Assembly (NCBI GenBank): GCA_029261375.1
Contig: JAJDBL010000110.1
Span: forward strand, 1 to 6,392
Reading direction: 5' to 3'
Length of the DNA: 6,392 nucleotides
Source: Nitrospirales bacterium
Lineage (GTDB): Bacteria > Nitrospirota > Nitrospiria > Nitrospirales > UBA2166
Shown piece by piece: positions 1 through 5,895 of this stretch. A model generated the notes under the pieces. It worked only from the letters and a program-made list of their open reading frames with translations, was not told the DNA's origin and made no database searches. Made by a program: the position numbers and the translations under genes. Numbering within the stretch: the first letter of the stretch is position 1; each line of letters opens with the position of its first letter.

Positions 1-827
1 CCGATTATCGTTTGATCCCAGATCTTCGACGGGAGCAGACCACCGAAATCCATTCTATTATCGATGTGTCGGCATCCTCCAACGCGACGGCGGATACGAC
101 ACACTTTGAGCCATTCTTCTCCTTTACGCACCACCTGGAGACGACGGACCACAAGGCGTTTTGGCATGCACGGCGTCAACCGGCCACGCGCGAAGATCTT
201 CCCGGAACGGAAATGATCTTGTCTTTCCTAGACTTAGATTTCAACCCTGTTCTCCCTCCGAATCAAACCGTGTTTGCCCACACATTATGTACGAACCGAC
301 AACTCGCGACGCAATTGCCGGAAGGTGCACTGCTCGAGATCGAAGAGGTGGGTCCGGTATGGACAATTTCCTGTATCCGTAAACCCACACCTCAACTTGA
401 TCCTCCCCAAAGAGGCGCCGCTCTCTGGCAACTGATTTCGCAGCTCTCATTAAATCACCTCTCACTCTCAGAAGGGCGAGAGAGTCTGCCGGCATTACGC
501 GAGATACTTCGACTGTATTGCGTCGCAGCCCCACCAGCGGTTCACAATCAGATTATGGGGATTCGCGACATGTCCTGTCGCAAGGTCGTACGACGACTAG
601 GCAAAGATGCATGGCGTGGGTTTTGCCGAGGAACCGAAATCACCTTAACCGTTGATGAGGCTTATTTCGTGGGAAGCAGCGCGTTTGTGTTCGCGTCAGT
701 CCTCAATGAATTCTTTGCCTTGTACGCGTCAATCAACTCATTCACCCAATTGGTCCTCCAAGGCACACAACGAGAGGGAATCTGGAAGCGATGGCCACCT
801 ATGGCTGGAAAACAGACCATTCTGTAG
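1..827 (+). CDS. tssF: T6SS baseplate subunit TssF, C-terminal part (5' end cut by window)
   Basis: Structural protein of the T6SS baseplate; in the family, TssF binds TssG and helps build the wedge that surrounds the VgrG hub in the cytoplasm under the membrane complex. The frame is open from the window edge (first whole codon at 3, residues DYRLIPDLRR), so the apparent TTG start at 12 is not real. About 274 residues are visible, roughly the last half of a protein that is usually near 600 aa. Family landmarks visible in order are the DYRL-PD segment followed by EIHSIIDV, the FFSFTHH and FWHARR stretch, LCTNR (visible residues 95-99), the PT...WQLISQLSLNHLSL segment, FCRGTEI, and the terminal ALYASINSFTQL...WPP block. 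The usual Arg after the terminal WPP is Met here, a minor variation. The stop at 825-827 lies inside the start of tssG, so the two are probably one transcriptional unit and translationally coupled. No signal peptide or membrane segment is expected or seen. Confidence 0.93.
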   Translation, partial: DYRLIPDLRREQTTEIHSIIDVSASSNATADTTHFEPFFSFTHHLETTDHKAFWHARRQPATREDLPGTEMILSFLDLDFNPVLPPNQTVFAHTLCTNRQLATQLPEGALLEIEEVGPVWTISCIRKPTPQLDPPQRGAALWQLISQLSLNHLSLSEGRESLPALREILRLYCVAAPPAVHNQIMGIRDMSCRKVVRRLGKDAWRGFCRGTEITLTVDEAYFVGSSAFVFASVLNEFFALYASINSFTQLVLQGTQREGIWKRWPPMAGKQTIL

Positions 828-2233
828 CTGATTGGTTGTTTGCAGAAGGCCACCGCTTTGACTTCTATCAAGCGGTCAAACTTCTCGAACTGCTTTACCC
901 GGACGGAGCATCCGTGGGGGCTGGTACGGACCCGGCTCAGGAAGCCGTCCACTTTTCCTCCACTCCAGGGTTGAAATTTCCTGCAAGTGACATTGCACAT
1001 ATCCTTCCGCCATCTCAGGAAGACTCCCCAGCCGAGTTAGCCGTCAACTTTTTGGGATTGGGAGGGAGTTTCGGGCCACTTCCTACATCAGATACAGAAC
1101 GGATTATCGACCAAATCTGGCATAAGGACACTGCGGCTCGGGATTTCCTTGACCTCTTTCATCATCGCCTCGTTTCTTTAATGTACCGCGTCAAAAAGGC
1201 ACACCGCCTGAGCCTCATTGCCTGCACGCCAGACGAGACCCCGATATCCAACTATCTTTATTCTCTTATTGGCTTGGGGAGCCCAAGTCTCCAGCACCGG
1301 CTGCAACTCAATGACCGTGCGTTGTTATTGTACGCAGGCTTGCTCGCGCAACGACCTCGCTCCATGACCGGCCTGACAAAACTTCTCGCGCACTATTTTG
1401 ATGTGTCGGTGGAGGGAACACAATTCCGAGGTCAGTGGCATATTCTTGAAGAGCACCAACTGACTACTATAGGGCGCACTGGTCAGAACCATCGCCTGGG
1501 ATCAGATGTCGTCCTTGGCAAGCGTGTCTGGGATCAAGAAGGCAAATTTGAACTGACGATCGGTCCCATGAACTTCGATGACTTTGTCAATTTGCTTCCG
1601 ATTGGGTGGGGCTTTATTCCGCTCTGCGAGCTCACTCAGTTTTATGCGGGACACGAGTTTGACGTGGGATTTCGACTCCTCCTCAACGCATCGTCTGTTC
1701 CAGTCTCACGCCTGAACTCAACGTCCGGTCCACGATTGGGCTGGACCTCGTGGTTGCACACACGACAGGGAAGAACTGACGACGCAGAAGTAAGAGTCTC
1801 CCCTGGATCATTGCCACGCCATCAGACGACATTGCGGGTCCCGTTGTTTGCCAAGCTACCGCTTGATGAGTTGACCCAGGTGGTACGAGGGATGACCACA
1901 CACAACTTTCCAGCAGGACATGTGATCGTCCGTCAAGACGACACTGGGGACTCATTGTTCATCATTAAGCGGGGTACCGCTCGAGTAGTGATCCACCGCT
2001 TCGATGGGAAAGAACAACATGTCGCTTTTTTAGGCTCTCACGACTTCTTCGGGGAGATGTCCCTCTTGACGGGAAAGCCTCGGCGGGCCACTGTCGTCGC
2101 GGTCAAAGATTCAGAGATTCTTGAACTGTCGAAAACAGATCTTGATCGAGTGACCGTCCGCTACCCACGAGTCCGTGAGGTCATGGAAGCATATGCAGAA
2201 ACCCGTTCCAAGGTATTCAGAGATTCAGACTAG
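791..2233 (+). CDS. tssG: T6SS baseplate subunit TssG fused to a C-terminal cyclic nucleotide-binding domain
   Basis: Partner of TssF in the T6SS baseplate wedge. Residues 1-336 or so match TssG: FDFYQAVKLLE (23-33), the VHFSSTPGLKFPASDI region, FLGLGGSFGPLP (87-98), FLDLFHHRLVSLMYR (119-133), NDRALLLYAGLLAQRPRS (174-191), LGKRVWDQEGKFELTIGPM (242-260) and the closing RLGWTSWL (315-322). Ordinary TssG ends near residue 340. This protein is 480 aa because a cyclic nucleotide-binding domain follows in the same open frame (about 346-470, see the separate entry). ATG 791 is the only sensible start: it precedes the conserved N-terminal region, it overlaps tssF by 37 bp, and the next Met is at residue 131. 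A purine-rich GAGAGGGA (772-779) may be its ribosome site, although 11 bases away. There is no stop, frameshift or in-frame Met near the junction, so the fusion looks genuine. It is either a regulatory module grafted onto the baseplate or a degenerate structural domain; the intact binding cassette favours the former. Confidence 0.92.
   Translation: MATYGWKTDHSVADWLFAEGHRFDFYQAVKLLELLYPDGASVGAGTDPAQEAVHFSSTPGLKFPASDIAHILPPSQEDSPAELAVNFLGLGGSFGPLPTSDTERIIDQIWHKDTAARDFLDLFHHRLVSLMYRVKKAHRLSLIACTPDETPISNYLYSLIGLGSPSLQHRLQLNDRALLLYAGLLAQRPRSMTGLTKLLAHYFDVSVEGTQFRGQWHILEEHQLTTIGRTGQNHRLGSDVVLGKRVWDQEGKFELTIGPMNFDDFVNLLPIGWGFIPLCELTQFYAGHEFDVGFRLLLNASSVPVSRLNSTSGPRLGWTSWLHTRQGRTDDAEVRVSPGSLPRHQTTLRVPLFAKLPLDELTQVVRGMTTHNFPAGHVIVRQDDTGDSLFIIKRGTARVVIHRFDGKEQHVAFLGSHDFFGEMSLLTGKPRRATVVAVKDSEILELSKTDLDRVTVRYPRVREVMEAYAETRSKVFRDSD
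1826..2200 (+). other. Cyclic nucleotide-binding domain (CRP/PKA-type) at the C-terminus of TssG
   Basis: Domain within TssG, residues about 346-470. It starts with the family's usual helical lead-in (VPLFAKLPLDELTQVV), then the beta-roll pattern FPAGHVIVRQDDTGDSLFIIKRGTARVVIH. The phosphate-binding cassette FFGEMSLLTGKPRRATVVA (residues 419-437) follows, and the domain closes with a helical YPRVREVMEAYAETRS tail. In the family, the cassette Glu binds the ribose 2'-OH and the Arg binds the cyclic phosphate. Here these are Glu422 and Arg431, aligned with Glu72 and Arg82 of E. coli CAP, so ligand binding is plausible. The PR-x-AT form resembles the PKA regulatory-subunit cassette. No DNA-binding helix-turn-helix follows, so this is not a transcription factor piece. 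Which nucleotide binds (cAMP, cGMP or other) cannot be told from the sequence. Confidence 0.88.
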
Positions 2234-2271
2234 GCAATGCCAGTACTGTGCGTCATAGACATCACCGATAG

Positions 2272-2895
2272 CTAACGTCCGCCAAGCGTCATAACCTTTG
2301 TCGGCTTACAGCCACGCATCCAGTGATTGGTCAAGGGGCCATACTTGCCCGTGAGCGTGTTCCAGAATCCGTTGAACTCATCCTCGGTGAATAGAAACTC
2401 TCCGAAGTTAGGGTCAAAGAAATGAACGGCGAGTTTGCCACCATGCTTGTTCGCGTAGAACGCCACAGAGTGAGCACCTCCCTCAGCACCCACAACCCCG
2501 CCTGTGAACCAAAATGAATACACGAACCCGTCACCAACCCCGTTACGAAGCCCAGGGAGAATCTCCATTTCGCTGTAGATCTTATAGCTGAACACATCGG
2601 TTGTGATGAGGCCGTGTATCTGGGTAATAAGTTCGTCAGCTCCGTCTGCACCTTCTAGTCTCCAGCGATCACCGAACACTTTCTGCAACACTGGGTTTAC
2701 TCCGCCCGAGTTCTTCGCTAACGAGGCCATACGGTCGCTTGCCGAGCCGCCCGGATTGCGAATGACGTCAGCAATCCATGCAAGAGAGAAGTTGTGGCAC
2801 GCACCCTCAACTGCCGCTTTATTCGTACCAGCTCGAGGGCCCATAACTGTCACCTGTTCAAAGGATGCGAGTTTCACTTCGTCGAAGCTGGGCAT
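2272..2895 (-). CDS. YopT-like (peptidase family C58) cysteine protease, candidate T6SS effector
   Basis: Predicted cysteine protease of 207 aa. The family's spaced triad is visible: Cys33 in GACHNFSLAWI (codon 2797-2799), His142 in GGAHSVAFYA (2470-2472) and Asp161 in VHFFDPNFGEFLF (2413-2415). The DPNFGEF block after a Cys...His arrangement is typical of C58 proteins such as YopT of Yersinia and AvrPphB of Pseudomonas. Those enzymes act inside eukaryotic cells; YopT cuts prenylated Rho GTPases and AvrPphB cuts the plant kinase PBS1. The frame can be extended to GTG 2922, but ATG 2895 is chosen because a strong AAAAAGGAGAG lies just before it. No signal peptide, membrane helix, PAAR, VgrG or Hcp fusion is visible, and no immunity gene sits beside it. 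It faces opposite to its neighbours, between tssG and clpV, suggesting a later insertion or cargo slot. Effector status and substrate are inferred from context. It could also be a non-secreted C58 or papain-like protease. Confidence 0.72.
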   Translation of the reverse strand: MPSFDEVKLASFEQVTVMGPRAGTNKAAVEGACHNFSLAWIADVIRNPGGSASDRMASLAKNSGGVNPVLQKVFGDRWRLEGADGADELITQIHGLITTDVFSYKIYSEMEILPGLRNGVGDGFVYSFWFTGGVVGAEGGAHSVAFYANKHGGKLAVHFFDPNFGEFLFTEDEFNGFWNTLTGKYGPLTNHWMRGCKPTKVMTLGGR

Positions 2896-2898
2896 GAT

Positions 2899-2909
2899 CT
2901 CTCCTTTTT
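2899..2909 (-). promoter_or_regulatory. Shine-Dalgarno site that decides the start of the C58 protease
   Basis: Read on the minus strand this is AAAAAGGAGAG, with the GGAG core at 2904-2901, five bases before ATG 2895. It lies inside the alternative GTG-initiated extension (GTG 2922), whose nine extra codons would be built from the ribosome-binding site itself. ATG 2895 is therefore preferred. Confidence 0.8.
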
Positions 2910-3036
2910 CATTCCAAGGCACGTGATATGCAACAAGTAGTCACGAATTGTTCTCTCTTTCTCAACCACTGTCGCGTCTTCTTCTATAGTATGCCAAACT
3001 GACGTTGTATCTCTCGCTGGCTAATTTGGACCCTAC

Positions 3037-3046
3037 CGAATATTCG
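3037..3046. promoter_or_regulatory. Perfect palindrome CGAATATTCG, possible operator half-site pair
   Basis: A 10-bp perfect palindrome in the divergent control region, about 90 bases upstream of the clpV -10 element and about 140 bases upstream of the protease start. Its position would suit a dimeric regulator acting on either gene. A 10-bp palindrome can arise by chance, and I do not recognise it as a known operator. Confidence 0.2.
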
Positions 3047-3129
3047 CCACATAACACAATCACATCATACAACAGAACTTCCATATGAGCGATGACCTTG
3101 CGCCTCTCGACCGCACTCCTACACAGCGA

Positions 3130-3138
3130 TGCTATAAT
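3130..3138 (+). promoter_or_regulatory. Extended -10 promoter element upstream of clpV
   Basis: TGcTATAAT is a perfect sigma-70-type -10 hexamer (3133-3138) preceded by the TG of an extended -10. No good -35 lies at normal spacing (17 bp upstream is ACCGCA), which extended -10 promoters can tolerate. Transcription would begin near 3145 and leave a leader of about 30 nt, so clpV can be expressed independently of tssF-tssG. Confidence 0.55.
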
Positions 3139-3166
3139 CTCTCTTTTTTCGCCGATAGATACATTT

Positions 3167-3173
3167 GAGGGGA
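3167..3173 (+). promoter_or_regulatory. Ribosome-binding site of clpV
   Basis: GAGGGGA lies four bases before ATG 3178 and matches a Shine-Dalgarno site. It supports this start, which also gives the expected ClpV N-terminus (MTNDLKTLIAKLNPVC). Confidence 0.7.
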
Positions 3174-3177
3174 ATTT

Positions 3178-5856
3178 ATGACGAATGATCTCAAGACCCT
3201 GATCGCGAAACTCAACCCCGTGTGTAAGAAAAGCATGGAATCTGCTGCTGCGTTGTGTGTATCGCAAACACACTTTAATGTTGAAATCGAACATCTGATT
3301 ACCAAACTCTTGGACACCCCCGATTCCGATACTGATATCCAACGCATTCTTCGATATTACCAGTTACAAGCTGCCGACGTTTTACGAGATTTGACGAAAT
3401 CGATGGAAGGGTTTAAGCGTGGCAACAGTCGCACACCTGCCCTTTCACCGCATATACTCGAACTCTTTCGTGAGGCATGGACCCTCTCATCGCTCCATCT
3501 TGGTGTCAGTGCGGTACGTACAGGGGCGCTACTTCTCGCGTTGTTCCAGCATGAGACGCTCCGTGGTGTCGTGGTGGAAGCGGCACCAACGTTGTTGCGT
3601 ATTCCCGGAGGCTCATTGCGTGAGGACATCGTCGACATTATCCGGGGATCAAGCGAAGACGGTCTTTCGCCGGCATCCTTGCCCGGCACGACAACCCTGA
3701 GAGACGTCAAGTCAAACACAACTCGTGTACAATCTTCAACGCCCGCGCTCGATGTATACACGATTGATCTGACCGAACGGGCGCGTGCCAATCAGATTGA
3801 TCCCATTCGCGGACGTGATGGTGAGATTCGACAGATCATCGATATCCTCATGCGCCGCCGACAGAACAATCCCATCCTTACCGGGGAAGCGGGTGTGGGA
3901 AAGACAGCTGTCGTCGAAGGGTTTGCACTTCGTATTGCGCAGGGTGATGTCCCGCCCGCTCTCGCGTCCGTCTCTGTACGTGTACTTGATCTCGGACTAC
4001 TCCAAGCCGGAGCCGGCATGAAAGGCGAGTTTGAAGAGCGACTGAAGACCGTCATCACAGAAGTCAAAGGTTCTCCGCAACCCACGATCTTGTTCATTGA
4101 TGAGGCACATACCCTAATTGGAGCCGGAGCAATGGCAGGACAAGGCGACGCTGCAAATCTACTCAAACCAGCACTCGCGCGCGGCGAACTTCGGACAATT
4201 GCCGCTACGACATGGGGAGAATATAAGAAATATTTCGAAAAAGATGCGGCGCTTGCACGGCGGTTCCAAGTGATACGTGTCGAGGAACCCGACGAAGACG
4301 CGGCAGTCGAGATGGTCCGAGGAATCGTTCCAACGTTAGAAGCTCATCACAATGTCCGCATTCTTGAACAAGCCGTTCGCGATGCGGTGCGTTTGTCGCA
4401 CCGATATATTTCAGAGCGACATCTTCCGGACAAGGCCATCAGTGTTCTTGACACCGCCTGTGCACGGGTTGCCGTTGCTCAAGCTGGAACGCCTCCGCCG
4501 ATTGAAGAGGTGAACCGTACGAGCGAGCAGTTGGAGCATCAACGTGCCATGCTGATGAGAGAAGAACGCGTTGGACAGAACTATGCCACTCAGATTAAGG
4601 AGCTCGATACCGAGCTCGCACGGGTCCAAAAGTCAAAAAAGAAACTTGAGACGCAATGGGAGAAAGAAAAAGGTTTAGTAGAGAACATTCATGGACTGCA
4701 AAAGGTATTAGAGGAACTCAGCGAGGCCAAATCAAAAAGTAAGCCGGCAGCACAACAACGTGAAGAGCTTGCGTCTCTCGAGGCAGAGCACAAGAAAATA
4801 CAGGGCCTTACTCCAATGATTCCTCTTCGCGTTGACGCATCGACGATTGCCTCCGTGATTTCCGGCTGGACAGGCATTCCCGTTGGCAAGATGCTCACTG
4901 ACGAAATTCAGGCACTGCTAGCGCTCAAGGAAACGTTGTCCGAACGGGTGGTCGGCCAATCACAGGCACTCGACGTCATGTGTCGAGGATTGCGCACCTA
5001 TGGAGCCCATCTGGAAGACCCTGACAAACCCGTTGGAGTCTTTCTCCTTGCGGGACCATCCGGGGTCGGAAAAACGGAAACTGCAATTGCGCTTGCCGAT
5101 GTTCTGTATGGTGGAGAACACGCGTTGATACATATCAATCTCTCTGAATATCAGGAGAGCTATACCGTGTCAAAACTGAAGGGGTCACCACCGGGGTATG
5201 TCGGCTTTGGTGCGGGTGGTGTACTGACGGAAGCCGTACGTCGCCATCCTTACAGTGTCATTCTGCTCGATGAGGTTGAGAAAGCGCACCCGGATGTCAT
5301 GGAACTATTCTATCAGGTCTTTGATAAGGGAACCCTCGAGGATAGTGAAGGATTGGTCGTGGATTTCAAGAACAGCCTTATTTTGATGACGGTGAACATT
5401 GGCGCAGAGACAATCATAAGTGCCTGCCAGGATCCCCATAACCAACCTGATGCAGATGTTCTCGTTCAACACATTCGCCCGCAACTACTGAAACACTTTC
5501 ATGCGGCGATGCTTGGACGATTGTTGATCGTTCCTTATTACCCCCTACGGGATAAAGAAATAGAAAAGATTGCTATCCTCAAGCTCGCACACATCCAGCA
5601 GCGCTTTCAAGAGACTCATCGCGGGGAGTTAACCTACGCGAGGAACATCCCCACGGCCATCGCGGCCCGCTGTACCGAGGTCGATACTGGCGCGCGGAAC
5701 ATCGATCATATCCTCACTCAGACGCTCTTACCAGAACTTGCCTCTGAAATGCTTGAGCATATGGCTGACGGACATCCGCAAGTACATGTCCACGTAACCC
5801 TGGATGAGAAGACCAACTACTTTTTGTATACCACCAAGCCTCAGTCCCCTGTATAA
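3178..5856 (+). CDS. tssH/clpV: T6SS sheath-recycling AAA+ ATPase ClpV (TssH)
   Basis: Cytoplasmic hexameric ATPase that pulls apart the contracted TssB-TssC sheath for reuse. At 892 aa it is of normal ClpV length. Domains: Clp N-terminal double repeat (about 1-160), with the ClpV-like LNPVC and VEIEHL segments; a linker to about 190; AAA1 with Walker A GEAGVGKT (236-243), Walker B ILFIDEAH (304-311) and Arg finger region ARRF (360-363); a charged coiled-coil middle region (about 440-545); AAA2 with Walker A GPSGVGKT (626-633), pore loop GSPPGYVGFG (669-678), Walker B VILLDEVEKAH (694-704) and sensor-2 GAR (838-840); and the ClpV-type IVPYYPL (784-790). It is assigned to ClpV rather than ClpB because the first pore loop reads AGMKGEFEERLK, lacking the ClpB tyrosine, and because of the T6SS neighbours. 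All ATPase residues look intact. It has its own promoter and ribosome site, and a diverged paralogue begins 39 bp after its stop. Confidence 0.95.
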   Translation: MTNDLKTLIAKLNPVCKKSMESAAALCVSQTHFNVEIEHLITKLLDTPDSDTDIQRILRYYQLQAADVLRDLTKSMEGFKRGNSRTPALSPHILELFREAWTLSSLHLGVSAVRTGALLLALFQHETLRGVVVEAAPTLLRIPGGSLREDIVDIIRGSSEDGLSPASLPGTTTLRDVKSNTTRVQSSTPALDVYTIDLTERARANQIDPIRGRDGEIRQIIDILMRRRQNNPILTGEAGVGKTAVVEGFALRIAQGDVPPALASVSVRVLDLGLLQAGAGMKGEFEERLKTVITEVKGSPQPTILFIDEAHTLIGAGAMAGQGDAANLLKPALARGELRTIAATTWGEYKKYFEKDAALARRFQVIRVEEPDEDAAVEMVRGIVPTLEAHHNVRILEQAVRDAVRLSHRYISERHLPDKAISVLDTACARVAVAQAGTPPPIEEVNRTSEQLEHQRAMLMREERVGQNYATQIKELDTELARVQKSKKKLETQWEKEKGLVENIHGLQKVLEELSEAKSKSKPAAQQREELASLEAEHKKIQGLTPMIPLRVDASTIASVISGWTGIPVGKMLTDEIQALLALKETLSERVVGQSQALDVMCRGLRTYGAHLEDPDKPVGVFLLAGPSGVGKTETAIALADVLYGGEHALIHINLSEYQESYTVSKLKGSPPGYVGFGAGGVLTEAVRRHPYSVILLDEVEKAHPDVMELFYQVFDKGTLEDSEGLVVDFKNSLILMTVNIGAETIISACQDPHNQPDADVLVQHIRPQLLKHFHAAMLGRLLIVPYYPLRDKEIEKIAILKLAHIQQRFQETHRGELTYARNIPTAIAARCTEVDTGARNIDHILTQTLLPELASEMLEHMADGHPQVHVHVTLDEKTNYFLYTTKPQSPV

Positions 5857-5857
5857 T
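5852..5857 (+). promoter_or_regulatory. Possible -10 element for the second clpV, overlapping the first clpV stop
   Basis: TATAAT overlaps the TAA stop of the first clpV and lies 44 bases before the next ATG, nearly the same distance as the -10 of the first clpV (45 bases). No -35 is seen at normal spacing (17 bp upstream is TACCAC) and there is no TGn extension, so it may be chance. Confidence 0.2.
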
Positions 5858-5895
5858 GTGGCCGTCAATTTTTCAACGGGGAGAATCTCTGGAAT

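Larger units (their letters stand above)
2896..3177. promoter_or_regulatory. Divergent intergenic control region between the C58 protease and clpV
   Basis: This 282-bp gap separates two genes transcribed away from each other, so promoters for both should lie here. It is more AT-rich than the flanking genes by eye, and includes a pyrimidine-rich plus-strand stretch at about 2950-2986. A clear extended -10 element faces clpV (3130-3138). Towards the protease I see only weak candidates on the minus strand, such as TTGAGA (complement of 2960-2965) without a good -10 at normal spacing, so that promoter is not assigned. A 10-bp palindrome lies at 3037-3046. No convincing gene is present. Confidence 0.6.

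Noticed and set aside
12..14. TTG at 12 as a start codon for the first gene
   Set aside because: The frame is open upstream to the window edge and the preceding codons (Asp-Tyr-Arg) continue the conserved TssF pattern, so the gene is truncated by the window.
2896..2922. GTG start at 2922 for the C58 protease
   Set aside because: The nine extra codons are encoded by the ribosome-binding site of the better ATG start at 2895.
2603..2926. 107-codon plus-strand ORF antisense to the C58 protease
   Set aside because: The opposite strand encodes the protease with its catalytic Cys and a strong ribosome site. This frame is Ser/Pro/Ala-rich without family features. It was considered as an immunity gene, but full antisense overlap makes that unlikely.
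3085..3168. 27-codon plus-strand ORF (MSDDLAPLDRTPTQ...) ending just before the clpV ribosome site
   Set aside because: It has no Shine-Dalgarno site and begins upstream of the likely clpV transcription start, so it would not be on that transcript. It was considered as a leader peptide and dropped.
2962..3342. 126-codon minus-strand ORF across the clpV promoter and start
   Set aside because: It lies antisense to the strongly supported ClpV N-terminus and its promoter, has no recognisable domain, and its product is a low-complexity mix ending in an Arg-rich tail; it is best explained as a shadow frame.
5854..5895. Stop-codon readthrough joining the two ClpV proteins
   Set aside because: The second gene is in the same frame as the first and the 13 intervening codons are open, but so short an open stretch is common by chance, and the second gene has its own ATG with a possible ribosome site.
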